64,000 nucleotides of DNA, taken from Thermoguttaceae bacterium (GTDB lineage Bacteria > Planctomycetota > Planctomycetia > Pirellulales > Thermoguttaceae). The first letter of the stretch is position 1, and the number at the start of each line of letters is the position of its first letter. Location of the stretch: assembly GCA_017407125.1 (NCBI GenBank), contig JAFQXE010000023.1, positions 1-64,000 of the forward strand. The letters are read 5' to 3'. Positions 33,369-42,640 of this stretch are shown piece after piece. The translations under genes were made by a program, and so were the position numbers. The notes beneath the pieces were generated by a model. It searched no databases. It worked only from the letters and a program-made list of their open reading frames with translations, and was not told where the DNA came from.

Positions 33369-34739
33369 ATGTTGGAAAAAATCAGGATAATCTTTAGCAT
33401 ACCAGAGCTTCGCAAAAAGATATTGCTTACGCTTCTGCTTCTTTTGGTTTTCCGCGTTGGTTCTATGATTCATCTGCCGGTGATTGACCAGTCGCGAATG
33501 ACTGCGTATGCTGAGAACATGAAAAAGGGCGACTTGGGCGCATTGTTAAACACCGTCGCCATTTTTAGCGCCAGCGATATTTCGCAGGCTACCATTTTTG
33601 GTTTGGGAATTATGCCCTACATTTCAGCGTCAATTATTTTCCAGCTGTTGGGCAGCGTTTACGAACCTCTTAAGAAACTTCAAAAAGAAGGCGAAACCGG
33701 ACGTAAAAAGATTAACGAATGGACTCGTTACGCGACAGTTGTTATATGTTTGTTCCAGTCGGCGGCGTATTTGGGTTACCTTGTAAAAAGCAACCTGATG
33801 AACGACGCGTTTTTGACCTCTAACGGGCATCTTATGATGCGTTGGTGGTTCATGTCGATTTTCACGATGACATGCGGAACCGCATTTTTGATGTGGCTTG
33901 GCGAACAGATTGACGAATACGGCATTGGCAACGGCATCAGTTTGTTGATTATGGCTGGTATTGTCGCTCGTATGCCTCGCGCCGCTCAGGACCTTTTTGG
34001 TCCGATTTGGACAAACGGTTTGCAGATTGGATCGGAAGGCGGAGCCATCGGCGTTGAAAAACTGCTTGTACTTGGATTCATGTTTGTAGCCGTCGTTGCA
34101 GGCGTTGTGTTTGTAACGCTTGGTCAGCGTCGAATTCCAACTCAAACAGCCAAGCACGTTCGCGGTCGACGTCAATTCGGCGGCAATCGTCAGTATCTTC
34201 CGCTTCGAGTCAATCAGGCGGGCGTTATGCCGATCATTTTCGCCAGCTCATTGTTGATGTTCCCGCAGTTGCTTTTCCGATGGCTGCAGTCTTATCATTG
34301 GGACGGTTTCTGGGGCTGGTTTGCCAACATTGGAGCTGAATGTTTTAATCGCGGCAGTTCCCTGACGTACAATTTGCTGTACATCCTTTTGATTTACTTC
34401 TTCTGCTATTTCTGGACTGCTATTACGTTCAATCCGCAGGATATGGCAGAAAACCTTAAGAACTACGGCACGTTTATTCCGGGGCATCGTCCTGGCAAGC
34501 GAACTGCACATTATTTGGAAAAGGTCATGGTTCGAATTACATACGTTGGCGCAGCGTTCCTCGCAGTGGTCGCTATTTTGCCGACGGTGATTTCGACCGA
34601 AATGGGCGTTGGTTACGACGTTTCCAGCTTCTTTGGCGGCACTGGTTTGCTTATTGCCGTCAGCGTTGCATTTGACCTCGTTCAGAAGATTGATTCGCAT
34701 CTTGTAATGAGAAATTACACGGGTCTTCTTCAGAAATAA
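33369..34739 (+). CDS. secY: Protein translocase subunit SecY
   Basis: SecY is the channel of the Sec translocon. This 456-aa protein has about ten membrane helices and family motifs such as LGIMPYISASIIFQLL, GNGISLLIMAGIV and the cytoplasmic loop ending NPQDMAENLKNYGTFIPGHRPGKRTA. AAGGA lies ten bases before the ATG. Placement after rplO and before adk/map is the normal spc arrangement. Confidence 0.97.
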   Translation: MLEKIRIIFSIPELRKKILLTLLLLLVFRVGSMIHLPVIDQSRMTAYAENMKKGDLGALLNTVAIFSASDISQATIFGLGIMPYISASIIFQLLGSVYEPLKKLQKEGETGRKKINEWTRYATVVICLFQSAAYLGYLVKSNLMNDAFLTSNGHLMMRWWFMSIFTMTCGTAFLMWLGEQIDEYGIGNGISLLIMAGIVARMPRAAQDLFGPIWTNGLQIGSEGGAIGVEKLLVLGFMFVAVVAGVVFVTLGQRRIPTQTAKHVRGRRQFGGNRQYLPLRVNQAGVMPIIFASSLLMFPQLLFRWLQSYHWDGFWGWFANIGAECFNRGSSLTYNLLYILLIYFFCYFWTAITFNPQDMAENLKNYGTFIPGHRPGKRTAHYLEKVMVRITYVGAAFLAVVAILPTVISTEMGVGYDVSSFFGGTGLLIAVSVAFDLVQKIDSHLVMRNYTGLLQK

Positions 34740-34757
34740 GCTATAAATAATCTTTCC

Positions 34758-34821
34758 GTTCTTTCAATGCTGTAACACATTGCGGCATTGAAAGAACTTT
34801 ATAAATCGCATATTGCGATTT
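34758..34821 (+). other. Two hairpins between secY and adk
   Basis: A 13-bp perfect stem (34758-34770 with 34785-34797, 14-base loop) is followed by AATCGCA-tat-TGCGATT (34805-34821) and TTCTC. They may partially terminate or stabilise the secY message before adk. Confidence 0.65.
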
Positions 34822-34922
34822 TCTCTTTCAAGAAATAAAACGACAAGTATCATGCGTCGTTTATAAATAACGAGTTTTAGTAAACAATTCCTCACCACTA
34901 ACTGTACAGAAGGATTGCACTA

Positions 34923-35483
34923 ATGAGAATGGTTTTCATTGGCCCTCCGGGAGCGGGCAAGGGCACTCAGGCTGAACGTCTGATTAAGAAGTACAACATG
35001 GCTCATCTTTCTACGGGCGACATGCTCCGCGCAGCTCGAGACGCAAAGACGCCAGTTGGACTCAAGGCTGAAGAGTACATGTCTTCAGGAGCGTTGGTTC
35101 CGGACGAAATCATCGTTTCGATTATTGAAGAGCGTCTTGGACAGAGCGACTGTGACGGCGGTTATCTTCTCGACGGATTCCCCCGAACGATAGCTCAGGC
35201 GGAGGCGTTGGATGAAATGCTTGCCAAAAAGGGAACTCCGCTTGACATCGTTCTGGAACTCCAGGTTCCGGAAGAAGAACTTTTTACCCGTTTGGCTGGC
35301 CGCGGCCGCGCAGACGACAATCCTGACACGATTCGCAACCGTCTGGTAGCTTATCGAAATCAGACTGCTCCGCTGCTGGAATACTATGGCAAGACTGGTC
35401 TGTTAAAGAGCGTTAACGGTTTGGGTACGATTGACGAGATCTTTGATCGCGTCGTCGAAGAAATGGAAAAGGTTAATAAATAG
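34923..35483 (+). CDS. adk: Adenylate kinase
   Basis: Adenylate kinase interconverts AMP, ATP and ADP in the cytoplasm. This 186-aa protein has the P-loop GPPGAGKGTQ (7-16), STGDMLRAA for AMP binding, and DGFPRTIAQAEAL. The LID is short (GRGRADDNPDTIRNRL), without the Cys4 zinc site of long forms. AAGGA precedes the ATG. map starts three bases after the stop. Confidence 0.97.
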   Translation: MRMVFIGPPGAGKGTQAERLIKKYNMAHLSTGDMLRAARDAKTPVGLKAEEYMSSGALVPDEIIVSIIEERLGQSDCDGGYLLDGFPRTIAQAEALDEMLAKKGTPLDIVLELQVPEEELFTRLAGRGRADDNPDTIRNRLVAYRNQTAPLLEYYGKTGLLKSVNGLGTIDEIFDRVVEEMEKVNK

Positions 35484-35485
35484 TC

Positions 35486-36307
35486 ATGCAAAGTTTTCGG
35501 CAGGAATTGCTTTCTCGACGTGAGATTCGTCAGATGCGCCAGGCAGGACTGCTTGTCTATCAAGCGCATCGAATTGTTGAACGCATGGTTAAGCCAGGTG
35601 TGACAACAAAAGAAATCGATTCAGAAGTTGAAAAATATTTTGACGCCAATAAAGCGGTTGGATGCTTCAAAGGCGTTCAGTTGTCACGGCGTCAAAGACC
35701 GTATCCGTCTGTGACATGTATGTCGATCAACGCAGAGCTCGTTCATGGAATACCCAATGATCGGAAGCTTGTTGAAGGCGACATTCTCAGCTGTGACACC
35801 GGAGCCAAAATCAACGGCTGGTGCGGCGATTCCGCCTGGACTCACGCTGTTGGAACCGTTGGTCCGGAAGTCAAAAAGCTGATGGATTGCGGTCGCAACA
35901 CGTTAAATCTCGCTATTGAGCTTCTGGCGACCAAAAACCGCTGGAATCTCATAGCTAAAGAGATGGCTGACTACGTCCACAGCTGTGGATTTCATGTTGT
36001 GGAGGATATGGTTGGTCATGGCATTGGTCATGAAATGCACCAGCCGCCCCAGGTTGCGAATTATCCGTGTCCTGGATACGATTTTCCGATTCGACCGGGC
36101 GTAGTAATTGCTGTCGAACCGATGATTACTGTAGGAACGATTGAGCTCCGTCAGCTTTCTGACGGTTGGACTCTGGTAACCAAAGACCACAAACTTTGCG
36201 TTCATTATGAGCATACAATCGCAATTACGGAAGACGGACCATGGGTTTTGACAGCTGGAGATGACGAATATTGGAACGCGAATTTTAAAAATGAGATGGA
36301 AATTTAG
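35486..36307 (+). CDS. map: Type I methionine aminopeptidase
   Basis: This 273-aa enzyme removes the initiator Met from nascent proteins. Metal ligands are visible in order: two Asp (SCDTGAK and GDSAWTHAV), His (VGHGIGHEMH), Glu (AVEPMITVG) and Glu (HYEHTIAI). The His before VHGIPNDR positions the substrate. No N-terminal zinc-finger extension is present. adk and map are adjacent as in many spc operons. Confidence 0.96.
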   Translation: MQSFRQELLSRREIRQMRQAGLLVYQAHRIVERMVKPGVTTKEIDSEVEKYFDANKAVGCFKGVQLSRRQRPYPSVTCMSINAELVHGIPNDRKLVEGDILSCDTGAKINGWCGDSAWTHAVGTVGPEVKKLMDCGRNTLNLAIELLATKNRWNLIAKEMADYVHSCGFHVVEDMVGHGIGHEMHQPPQVANYPCPGYDFPIRPGVVIAVEPMITVGTIELRQLSDGWTLVTKDHKLCVHYEHTIAITEDGPWVLTAGDDEYWNANFKNEMEI

Positions 36308-36369
36308 GAAAAGTCAATACTAATTTCAAGAAATTTTTAAAGTTTTCCAAAAAAAATCGTTTCCCCCCC

Positions 36370-36397
36370 TTGAGAAATTTGAAGAAATCGTTATAAT
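36370..36397 (+). promoter_or_regulatory. Promoter for the rpmJ-rplQ (alpha) block
   Basis: TTGAGA (36370-36375) and TATAAT (36392-36397) are 16 bases apart in the 221-base gap after map. It would drive rpmJ, rpsM, rpsK, rpoA and rplQ. Confidence 0.6.
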
Positions 36398-36528
36398 TCA
36401 AACTCCAAAAAATTTGATTAAATAGGGGTTAAAAAGTACAAAAAATCATATACAGGGCAAAAATCGGGGCGTGCGAAATGTTTCGTAAAGCCTTGTAATT
36501 GCAAGAGATATGAAAAATAGGTGATACA

Positions 36529-36642
36529 ATGAAAGTTAGAGCCAGTGTTAAGCGCATTTGTGAAAAATGCAAAATTGTTCGTCGTAAAGGCGTTGTGCGC
36601 GTAATTTGTGAAAATCCGCGTCATAAGCAGCGTCAGGGTTAG
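36529..36642 (+). CDS. rpmJ: 50S ribosomal protein L36
   Basis: This very short gene encodes 37 aa: [20 protein letters not shown] followed by [17 protein letters not shown]. CxxC, a third Cys and the His supply the zinc site of classic L36. It sits between map and rpsM. infA, often just upstream, is not there. Confidence 0.96.
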   Translation: MKVRASVKRICEKCKIVRRKGVVRVICENPRHKQRQG

Positions 36643-36724
36643 TTTGTAATCCTGGAGCCGTTTTCGGCGGCCAGCAGAGAACAAGCGATTTACATTTTTA
36701 AATTTAATATAATCAGGAGAGCTT

Positions 36725-37108
36725 ATGCCTCGTATTTTAGGTGTTGACATTCCGAATGATCGTCCGGCGGTAATTTCGTTGACGTATCTTTATGGAGTAG
36801 GTCCTCAGATTGCGCGCGAACTGTGCCGAAGAGTTGGCATTGACCCTCAGGTTCGTATGCGTGAAGTTACAGAAGAGCAAGTTCAAAAGCTGGCCTCATT
36901 GCTTGACAATGAGTACACGGTGGAAGGTCACCTTCGTCGTCAGCGTCTTCAGGACATTCAGCGCCTGAAGGAAATTGCCTGCTATCGCGGTATTCGTCAT
37001 CGTCGCGGTCTTCCCGTTCGCGGTCAGCGCACCAAGACCAACGCTCGTACTCGCAAGGGTCCGAAGAAGACAGTTGCCGGAAAGAAAGGCGTCAAGGACT
37101 TACGCTAA
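36725..37108 (+). CDS. rpsM: 30S ribosomal protein S13
   Basis: The 127-aa S13 begins MPRILGVDIPNDRPAVISLT and ends RGLPVRGQRTKTNARTRKGPKKTVAGKK, the tail that contacts tRNA and the subunit bridge. AGGAGAG precedes the ATG. Confidence 0.97.
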   Translation: MPRILGVDIPNDRPAVISLTYLYGVGPQIARELCRRVGIDPQVRMREVTEEQVQKLASLLDNEYTVEGHLRRQRLQDIQRLKEIACYRGIRHRRGLPVRGQRTKTNARTRKGPKKTVAGKKGVKDLR

Positions 37109-37219
37109 GTTTTCTCTGGCGGCATTTGTTGATTGTAACAAAGCCGTTATCAGCAGAAACAATGGTAATCCTTCAGGTGAATTTTTGATTCTGAATTGCA
37201 TTTGAACAGGAGTTAAAGA

Positions 37220-37600
37220 GTGGCTAAGGCAAAAAAGCGTAAGGTTCGTCGCAACGTAACGGCGGGCATCGCGTACATTAAAGCGACATTCAATAACACG
37301 AATGTCAGTATTGCGGATATGAAAGGCGATATTCTTTGCTGGGCAACCGCTGGAACCAATGGTTTCAAGGGAAGCCGCAAAAGTACGCCTTTTGCCGGAC
37401 AGATGGCGGCTCAGCAGGCAGCTGAAAAAGCTATCAAGTTCGGTATGAAAGAAGTTGAAGTCAAGGTTAAGGGACCCGGAGGAGGTCGTGAAAGCGCAAT
37501 TACCGCTCTTCAGGCCGCAGGTCTTGTTGTTAAATCAATTGAAGATACGACTCCATTGCCACACAATGGCTGCCGTCCCAAGAAACGCCGTCGCGTCTGA
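37220..37600 (+). CDS. rpsK: 30S ribosomal protein S11
   Basis: The 126-aa S11 has [20 protein letters not shown] and the C-terminal [20 protein letters not shown]. The start is GTG 37220 with AGGAG upstream. rpsD, which often follows, is absent and rpoA comes next after 140 bases. Confidence 0.97.
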   Translation: MAKAKKRKVRRNVTAGIAYIKATFNNTNVSIADMKGDILCWATAGTNGFKGSRKSTPFAGQMAAQQAAEKAIKFGMKEVEVKVKGPGGGRESAITALQAAGLVVKSIEDTTPLPHNGCRPKKRRRV

Positions 37601-37740
37601 TTTGACGCCGACATATTTCGTGATGAATCTGGCTGTTCTTTGATTATCATTTTCAAGGAATTTGAATTTATCAGCGCTTACAATTCAGCGTCAGGTTCAT
37701 TTGATAAGAAAAAGGCGCTTTAACTCAACTGGAGATATCC

Positions 37741-38739
37741 ATGCGAATTCGATGGCGTGGTTTGGAACTGCCCAATCAGGTAACATGTGAAAAGAGCGAG
37801 GGCGCTACATACGCTAAGTTTGTAGCGGAGCCTTTTGAACATGGGTTCGGCGTTACGATAGGCAACAGCCTTCGCCGAATTATGCTTTCCAGTCTGGAAG
37901 GCAGCGCTGTTACACAAATTAAAATTCAGGGCGTCAGTCATGAATTCATGACAATTTCCGGCGTCTATGAAGATGTAACAGAGATCGTTCTTAACGTTAA
38001 ATCGTTAATTGTCAAGTCAATGTCGGATCAGCCCCGTACGCTTCGTATTGAAAAGCACAGCAAGGGCGTCATTACAGGAGCTGATATTATTACCGACGAC
38101 ATGGTTGAAATTATCAACAAGGATCATGTTATTGCAACGCTTACCGGCGACGTATCGTTTGTAATGGAAATGGTCGTTGAAAAGGGACGCGGCTATGTTC
38201 CGGTTGCGGAACGTAAAACCCAAAACCAGGAAATCGGCGTCATTCCGGTTGATGCCGCTTTTAGCCCGGTTGTTCGCGTTCGTTATGCTATTGAAGAGAC
38301 TCGCGTTGGTCAGAAGACGAACTATGACAAGCTCATATTCGAGATTTGGACTGACGGTTCATTGGCTCCGGAAATGGCGTTGGTTGAATCCGCGAAGATC
38401 CTTCGTAAGCACCTCAATCCGTTTGTTCAGTATGCGGAATTGGGAGCGCAAATTCATTCGGAAGTTAAAAACGCTCGTTCCGACGGGTTGCCTCCGGAAG
38501 TCGAATTGAAGTTGCAGCGTTCGATTGCCGATTTGCATTTGTCTGTTCGCGCGACAAATTGTCTTGAAGCCGAGCATATCATGACGGTTCGAGAGCTTGT
38601 TTCGCGTTCGGAAGAGTCCCTGTTGGACGTTCGTAATTTCGGCGATACTACTTTGAAAGAAGTTCGCGAGAAGTTGGCTGAGATGGGCTTGCAGCTTGGT
38701 ATGCGTTTGCCGCCTGCTTATCCCAATCCCTTCCAGTAA
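37741..38739 (+). CDS. rpoA: DNA-directed RNA polymerase subunit alpha
   Basis: This 332-aa subunit has the assembly domain ([23 protein letters not shown] in part) and a flexible linker. The C-terminal domain ([20 protein letters not shown], then [23 protein letters not shown]) binds UP elements and activators. GGAG lies upstream of the ATG. The length is normal. Confidence 0.98.
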   Translation: MRIRWRGLELPNQVTCEKSEGATYAKFVAEPFEHGFGVTIGNSLRRIMLSSLEGSAVTQIKIQGVSHEFMTISGVYEDVTEIVLNVKSLIVKSMSDQPRTLRIEKHSKGVITGADIITDDMVEIINKDHVIATLTGDVSFVMEMVVEKGRGYVPVAERKTQNQEIGVIPVDAAFSPVVRVRYAIEETRVGQKTNYDKLIFEIWTDGSLAPEMALVESAKILRKHLNPFVQYAELGAQIHSEVKNARSDGLPPEVELKLQRSIADLHLSVRATNCLEAEHIMTVRELVSRSEESLLDVRNFGDTTLKEVREKLAEMGLQLGMRLPPAYPNPFQ

Positions 38740-38779
38740 TAGTTTGTATCTTCACGATGTGAATCGTTGAGAATTTTTC

Positions 38780-38808
38780 CCCGGTAAGAGTGCGTCGCTC
38801 TTGCCGGG
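38780..38808 (+). other. Hairpin between rpoA and rplQ
   Basis: An 11-bp stem with one G-T pair (CCCGGTAAGAG with CTCTTGCCGGG) and a 7-base loop is followed by only three T. It may allow partial readthrough into rplQ. Confidence 0.7.
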
Positions 38809-38845
38809 TTTACGAGAATAACATTTTTTTATTTGCAATAGTACA

Positions 38846-39475
38846 ATGCGACATCGAAATCTTGGTCGAAAACTTGGACGTAATCCGAATCATCAGCGCG
38901 CCTTAAAGCGCATGCTTGCGACTTCCTTAATCCTCACGGAAGCAACATCGGAAGATTACGATAAGTATAATTACAATGTTGGCAAAACCGGCAAACAGAT
39001 TCGCACCGTTAAACCGGACGCCAAAATTCAGGGTCGAATTATCACCACTCTTCCGAAGGCGAAAGAAGTTCGTCCGATGGTAGAAAAGCTCGTTACTTTG
39101 GCGAAAAGCGTTATTGAAGATCAGAAGGCGGCTGACGCTCTCGATTTCACAGGCGATAGAAAGTCTGACGCCTGGAAAGCTTGGCGCAACAGCGAAAAGC
39201 ACGCTCAATGGGTTGCTGCAATTGCTCCGGTAGTTGCCGCTCGTCGTCGCGCGTATGACATTCTTCGCGACAAGATTGCCGTTTCCGTTCTGTTTGACAA
39301 GATTGCGCCGCGTTATGTTGAACGTCCTGGCGGATACACTCGTATTTTGAAGCTGGCTACTCCGCGTTTGGGAGACGCTGGCGCCCGCGCTATTCTGGAA
39401 TTCGTTGGTCGCAACGATGGCGCATTTGAACGCGTCAAAGTTAAGACGCAGCAGCCGACTGTTGACGCTGAATAA
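38846..39475 (+). CDS. rplQ: 50S ribosomal protein L17 with two insertions
   Basis: The conserved L17 blocks are all present: MRHRNLGRKLGRNPNHQRAL, IITTLPKAKEVRPMVEKLVTLAK, RRRAYDILRDKIAVSVLFDK, and RPGGYTRILKLATPRLGDAGA. The protein is 209 aa against about 115-130 in most bacteria. One insertion of about 30 residues (TSEDYDKYNYNVGKTGKQIR...) lies between the first and second blocks. A second of about 45 (DQKAADALDFTGDRKSDAWK...) lies between the second and third. No Shine-Dalgarno is visible. It is the last gene of the superoperon. Confidence 0.95.
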   Translation: MRHRNLGRKLGRNPNHQRALKRMLATSLILTEATSEDYDKYNYNVGKTGKQIRTVKPDAKIQGRIITTLPKAKEVRPMVEKLVTLAKSVIEDQKAADALDFTGDRKSDAWKAWRNSEKHAQWVAAIAPVVAARRRAYDILRDKIAVSVLFDKIAPRYVERPGGYTRILKLATPRLGDAGARAILEFVGRNDGAFERVKVKTQQPTVDAE

Positions 39476-39497
39476 TTCATTCCTGTAATAAGTTATC

Positions 39498-39535
39498 AAG
39501 CCGAAGGCAATTTGTTATTGCTTTCGGCTTTTTTG
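39498..39535 (+). terminator. Terminator of the ribosomal superoperon
   Basis: AAGCCGAAGGCAA (39498-39510) pairs with TTGCTTTCGGCTT (39518-39530), with one mismatch, and TTTTTT-type sequence follows directly. Confidence 0.9.
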
Positions 39536-39628
39536 TTATTATTGCGATAAATTCTGTAATCGGTTTGGTATTCATTCGGGCTGAACAGAATTTGAGTGAT
39601 ATATTTTTCAATATTTTTTCCCGGTCTC

Positions 39629-39657
39629 TTGACAAACGTGCGAAGTTATATTATGTT
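39629..39657 (+). promoter_or_regulatory. Possible promoter for the PIN-TRAM gene
   Basis: A consensus TTGACA (39629-39634) is 17 bases from TATGTT (39652-39657). Closer TATATT/TATTAT hexamers have spacers too short. Confidence 0.5.
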
Positions 39658-39705
39658 TGATTATAATAAAAAGAGATAATATTTGTTATAAAAGGAGAAT
39701 TAAAC

Positions 39706-40752
39706 GTGATATTGATAATACTTCGCATTTTGTTTGTGGCCTTGATGAGCGGTCTGGGGGTAACGATAATCAACTCGCCGGAGTTGATGGGACAGTCCGC
39801 CTGGACGCCGCCGCTTGTATTTGCTTCTTTGATATTTTTTGCGGTTGTTGTGATTTTGGTCGATATTTTTATTCCCCGCAAAAAGATCGACGCTATTACA
39901 GCAGTCTATTTTGGATTGATTGTCGGTTTGATTATTTCTTACATGTTTTCATTGGCTCTTACGCCGTTGTTTCCAACAGACAAACTCAAAGAAAGCCCGT
40001 TTTTATCAGCGCTTCAGCCGATTGTCAAGCTGCTCATTTCAGTAGTTACGTGTTACATTACAACAAGTTTGCTATTGCAAACGCGCAGCGATTTCCGAAT
40101 GATTCTGCCGTATGTCGAGTTCAAAAAGGACGTTCGCAGTTCGCGTCCGTACGTTCTGGACACGTCTGCGGTTATTGACGGTCGAATTGTGGATATTTTA
40201 GAGACGGGAATTTTCGACAGTCCGCTTATCATTCCGCGAAGCGTTGTTTCTGAGATACAGAATTTTGCGGAAAGTTCTGATAAACTTCGCCGCGCTCGCG
40301 GCCGCCGCGGTTTGGATATTCTCAACCGGCTGCAAAACGATCCGAAAGTCGATTTGAGGGTAATGGATTCCGATTCCCCGGAATTGCTGCAGTATCCAGA
40401 GGATTCGCGATTGGTAATTCTGACCAAACAGCTGGAAGGAAAGCTTATAACGAGCGATTACAACCTGTCGAAAGTGGCGCAGGTTCATGGAACGCAGTCC
40501 TTGAATTTGAATGATTTATCCAACGCCTTGAAGCAGGTTTTTGTGCCGGGCGAGCAGCTGGAAGTATTGCTTGTCAAAGCGGGTGAAGAACCCCAGCAGG
40601 GGTGCGGTTATCTGCCAGACGGCACGATGGTTGTGGTTGACAACGGCCGCGCCGAAATCGGCAAGCTGGTTCGGATTTCCGTTACGAGCGTCTTACAGAC
40701 CAGCGCAGGACGGCTTGTCTTTGGAAAGATGGAAAAGAAGGCGGAATCTTAA
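39706..40752 (+). CDS. Membrane PIN-TRAM domain protein (YacL/PilT-N type)
   Basis: This 348-aa protein has four N-terminal membrane helices (residues about 1-125) and then a PIN nuclease domain. The acidic residues are D in YVLDTSAVIDGRI, E in VVSEIQNFA and D in LITSDYNLSKVA. A C-terminal TRAM-like RNA-binding domain follows (QGCGYLPDGTMVVVDNGRAEIG). This order matches the Bacillus YacL family. It probably acts as a membrane-tethered RNase, though the substrate is unknown. GTG 39706 has AAAGGAGA upstream at good spacing. It is transcribed alone and converges with the next gene. Confidence 0.9.
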   Translation: MILIILRILFVALMSGLGVTIINSPELMGQSAWTPPLVFASLIFFAVVVILVDIFIPRKKIDAITAVYFGLIVGLIISYMFSLALTPLFPTDKLKESPFLSALQPIVKLLISVVTCYITTSLLLQTRSDFRMILPYVEFKKDVRSSRPYVLDTSAVIDGRIVDILETGIFDSPLIIPRSVVSEIQNFAESSDKLRRARGRRGLDILNRLQNDPKVDLRVMDSDSPELLQYPEDSRLVILTKQLEGKLITSDYNLSKVAQVHGTQSLNLNDLSNALKQVFVPGEQLEVLLVKAGEEPQQGCGYLPDGTMVVVDNGRAEIGKLVRISVTSVLQTSAGRLVFGKMEKKAES

Positions 40753-40777
40753 TAGAAAAGACCGAATCTGACGGTTT

Positions 40778-42553
40778 TTACAGGTAACTGTCAACCGGCG
40801 TCAAAAGCATAAAGTCTTTGGACTGATTGACGATTTCACAAACGGAAGAGAACGTTTCCATCGCGACGATAATTGCCAGAATTGTAACCAACGACGTCCC
40901 CAAACGGACGAAGTTGTTTCCCGTGATCTTATATACTGGCAGAACGGCAAGAGGAATATACGCCCAGGCGAAATAGGAGGCGTAAAGAGCCATGCCGTTT
41001 TCTCGGCTTCCCCAGCCCATGACGCCCATGAGGAAGAATCCAAAGAGAATCCATAGCGCAGAGCATTGGACGAAACGGTTCTTAAAAAACAGAACAAATC
41101 CCAGCGCGCATGCTGCGGAAATAAGTATTGAGCCGATATAAACGGTTATGGGAATGTCCTGCGGCAAAACTTCCAGAACTACGCCGTGTTTGTAGAAAAC
41201 GGCGGGCGAGAAAAACGTCGAATAGACGAAATGCAGATACTGCTGAATCTTGCTCACCGGCCCCAGCTGGCTGGAATCCATGTCGGCGTAGGCGGATAGA
41301 GCTTCAACGCGCTGATTGAGATTGAACAGCAATCCGAACTTGCTGAAAACAATAACAGATCCAAGCCCAACGGCGATAATCTCGATGGTTTGGTTGACAA
41401 ACGATTTGATTTTCTTTGCTGTTGCAGCGGTAAAATAGACAACGGGAATAAGCGAGGTCGTTATCGTTCCAATAGCCGCCATGGCAAGGAGCGAAAAGTC
41501 GAGCGAATTCTCTTGCTGAACTTCGTCGTTTTGCTTTTGATGAACCAGGACGCTGTAGGCGATGAAAATAATCAACGCCAGCAAAGAGAATGCGTACTGC
41601 TCTACCGTCAGGGCGAAAATTACCGTTGACCAGCTGACGCTGTACAGGATTACAACCGCCCAGGAAAAGGGCTCGTCTGTGAACGAAGCGACGATTCTTC
41701 TTAACAACAGCCCAACAACGGCAAACGCCCCGATCTGCCAAAAAGCAATCGCGATGGCGTAAATGTACTTGTATTCAAATACGCCCGGCAGAGTCAGGCA
41801 AAGCGTCGCTGCCATAATATGAGAGAACATCGCAAACGGAGCGCTGAAAATCGCAAACAGCGGCTGGCGGACGTCGTTGGCGCTGGACGTGTTGTTGCAG
41901 AACGTATCTCCGTTAATCAGCAGCGCTGAATCGCTGACGGAAATTCCCATAGGAAACTCTTCGTCCGGCTTATCTAGCGGCATGGGGAACGTAAAAACAG
42001 ACGTCTGAAATGAAATCGTTACCAGAAGAACGGTTCCCAGTCCCCAGAAGACGCTGAAATACAGCCATTCTGCCCGGGTTAAGCTCTTAAAGAACTGAAC
42101 AATCCCCGGCATGAATTTGGCGTATAGCCATCGCCAGCCGACGTACAGAAACGGAACGCATAAAACGGCGGCGACAACGCCCAGCTGATAAAACAGTTGT
42201 TCGTATTTGTCCGCATTAATAGCTTGAAGTTCGCAAAAACGCTTGATGAACCCCCAGCGCGTCCAGATGGGAAATCGGAGCGTCGCCCAGGCGGAAAAGC
42301 CCGTTAGAAGAAGAACGAAAAACTCGCCTTCTGCGCCGATGCGCTTTTTCCAGATGTTGAGGACGTTGTAAGCGTAAAGAGCCCCGCAAATGGCAATAAA
42401 CGCCAGCGTTTCTGAAATACCGACGGAAACGAAAACCAGCGGCATTTTAGATTTGGCAACGTCGCGAACAACGGGAACATTAACCAGAATAAAAGTCATT
42501 GTCGACAGCAGCAGGAGAAATCCAAGCGTCAGTCGAGCAATGAGTTTAATCAT
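40778..42553 (-). CDS. Polytopic membrane protein, family not recognised
   Basis: This 591-aa protein has roughly thirteen hydrophobic helices separated by short basic loops and one larger polar loop (about residues 195-240, PMPLDKPDEEFPMG... CNNTSSANDVRQP). The overall layout, with a polar loop after the first helices and many helices to the C-terminus, resembles GT-C-type glycosyltransferases or polymerases, but no DD/DE motif could be fixed. It may be cotranscribed with the anti-sigma-like and sigma-factor genes upstream on the same strand (87-base gap). Confidence 0.65.
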   Translation of the reverse strand: MIKLIARLTLGFLLLLSTMTFILVNVPVVRDVAKSKMPLVFVSVGISETLAFIAICGALYAYNVLNIWKKRIGAEGEFFVLLLTGFSAWATLRFPIWTRWGFIKRFCELQAINADKYEQLFYQLGVVAAVLCVPFLYVGWRWLYAKFMPGIVQFFKSLTRAEWLYFSVFWGLGTVLLVTISFQTSVFTFPMPLDKPDEEFPMGISVSDSALLINGDTFCNNTSSANDVRQPLFAIFSAPFAMFSHIMAATLCLTLPGVFEYKYIYAIAIAFWQIGAFAVVGLLLRRIVASFTDEPFSWAVVILYSVSWSTVIFALTVEQYAFSLLALIIFIAYSVLVHQKQNDEVQQENSLDFSLLAMAAIGTITTSLIPVVYFTAATAKKIKSFVNQTIEIIAVGLGSVIVFSKFGLLFNLNQRVEALSAYADMDSSQLGPVSKIQQYLHFVYSTFFSPAVFYKHGVVLEVLPQDIPITVYIGSILISAACALGFVLFFKNRFVQCSALWILFGFFLMGVMGWGSRENGMALYASYFAWAYIPLAVLPVYKITGNNFVRLGTSLVTILAIIVAMETFSSVCEIVNQSKDFMLLTPVDSYL

Positions 42554-42640
42554 TTTTATGTTAAGACTCGAACGGAAATAGACTGAAGTTTCAGGTTTTT
42601 AGTTGAAATTGTGATTAAAACGCTGATTGCAGCCAAGTAA

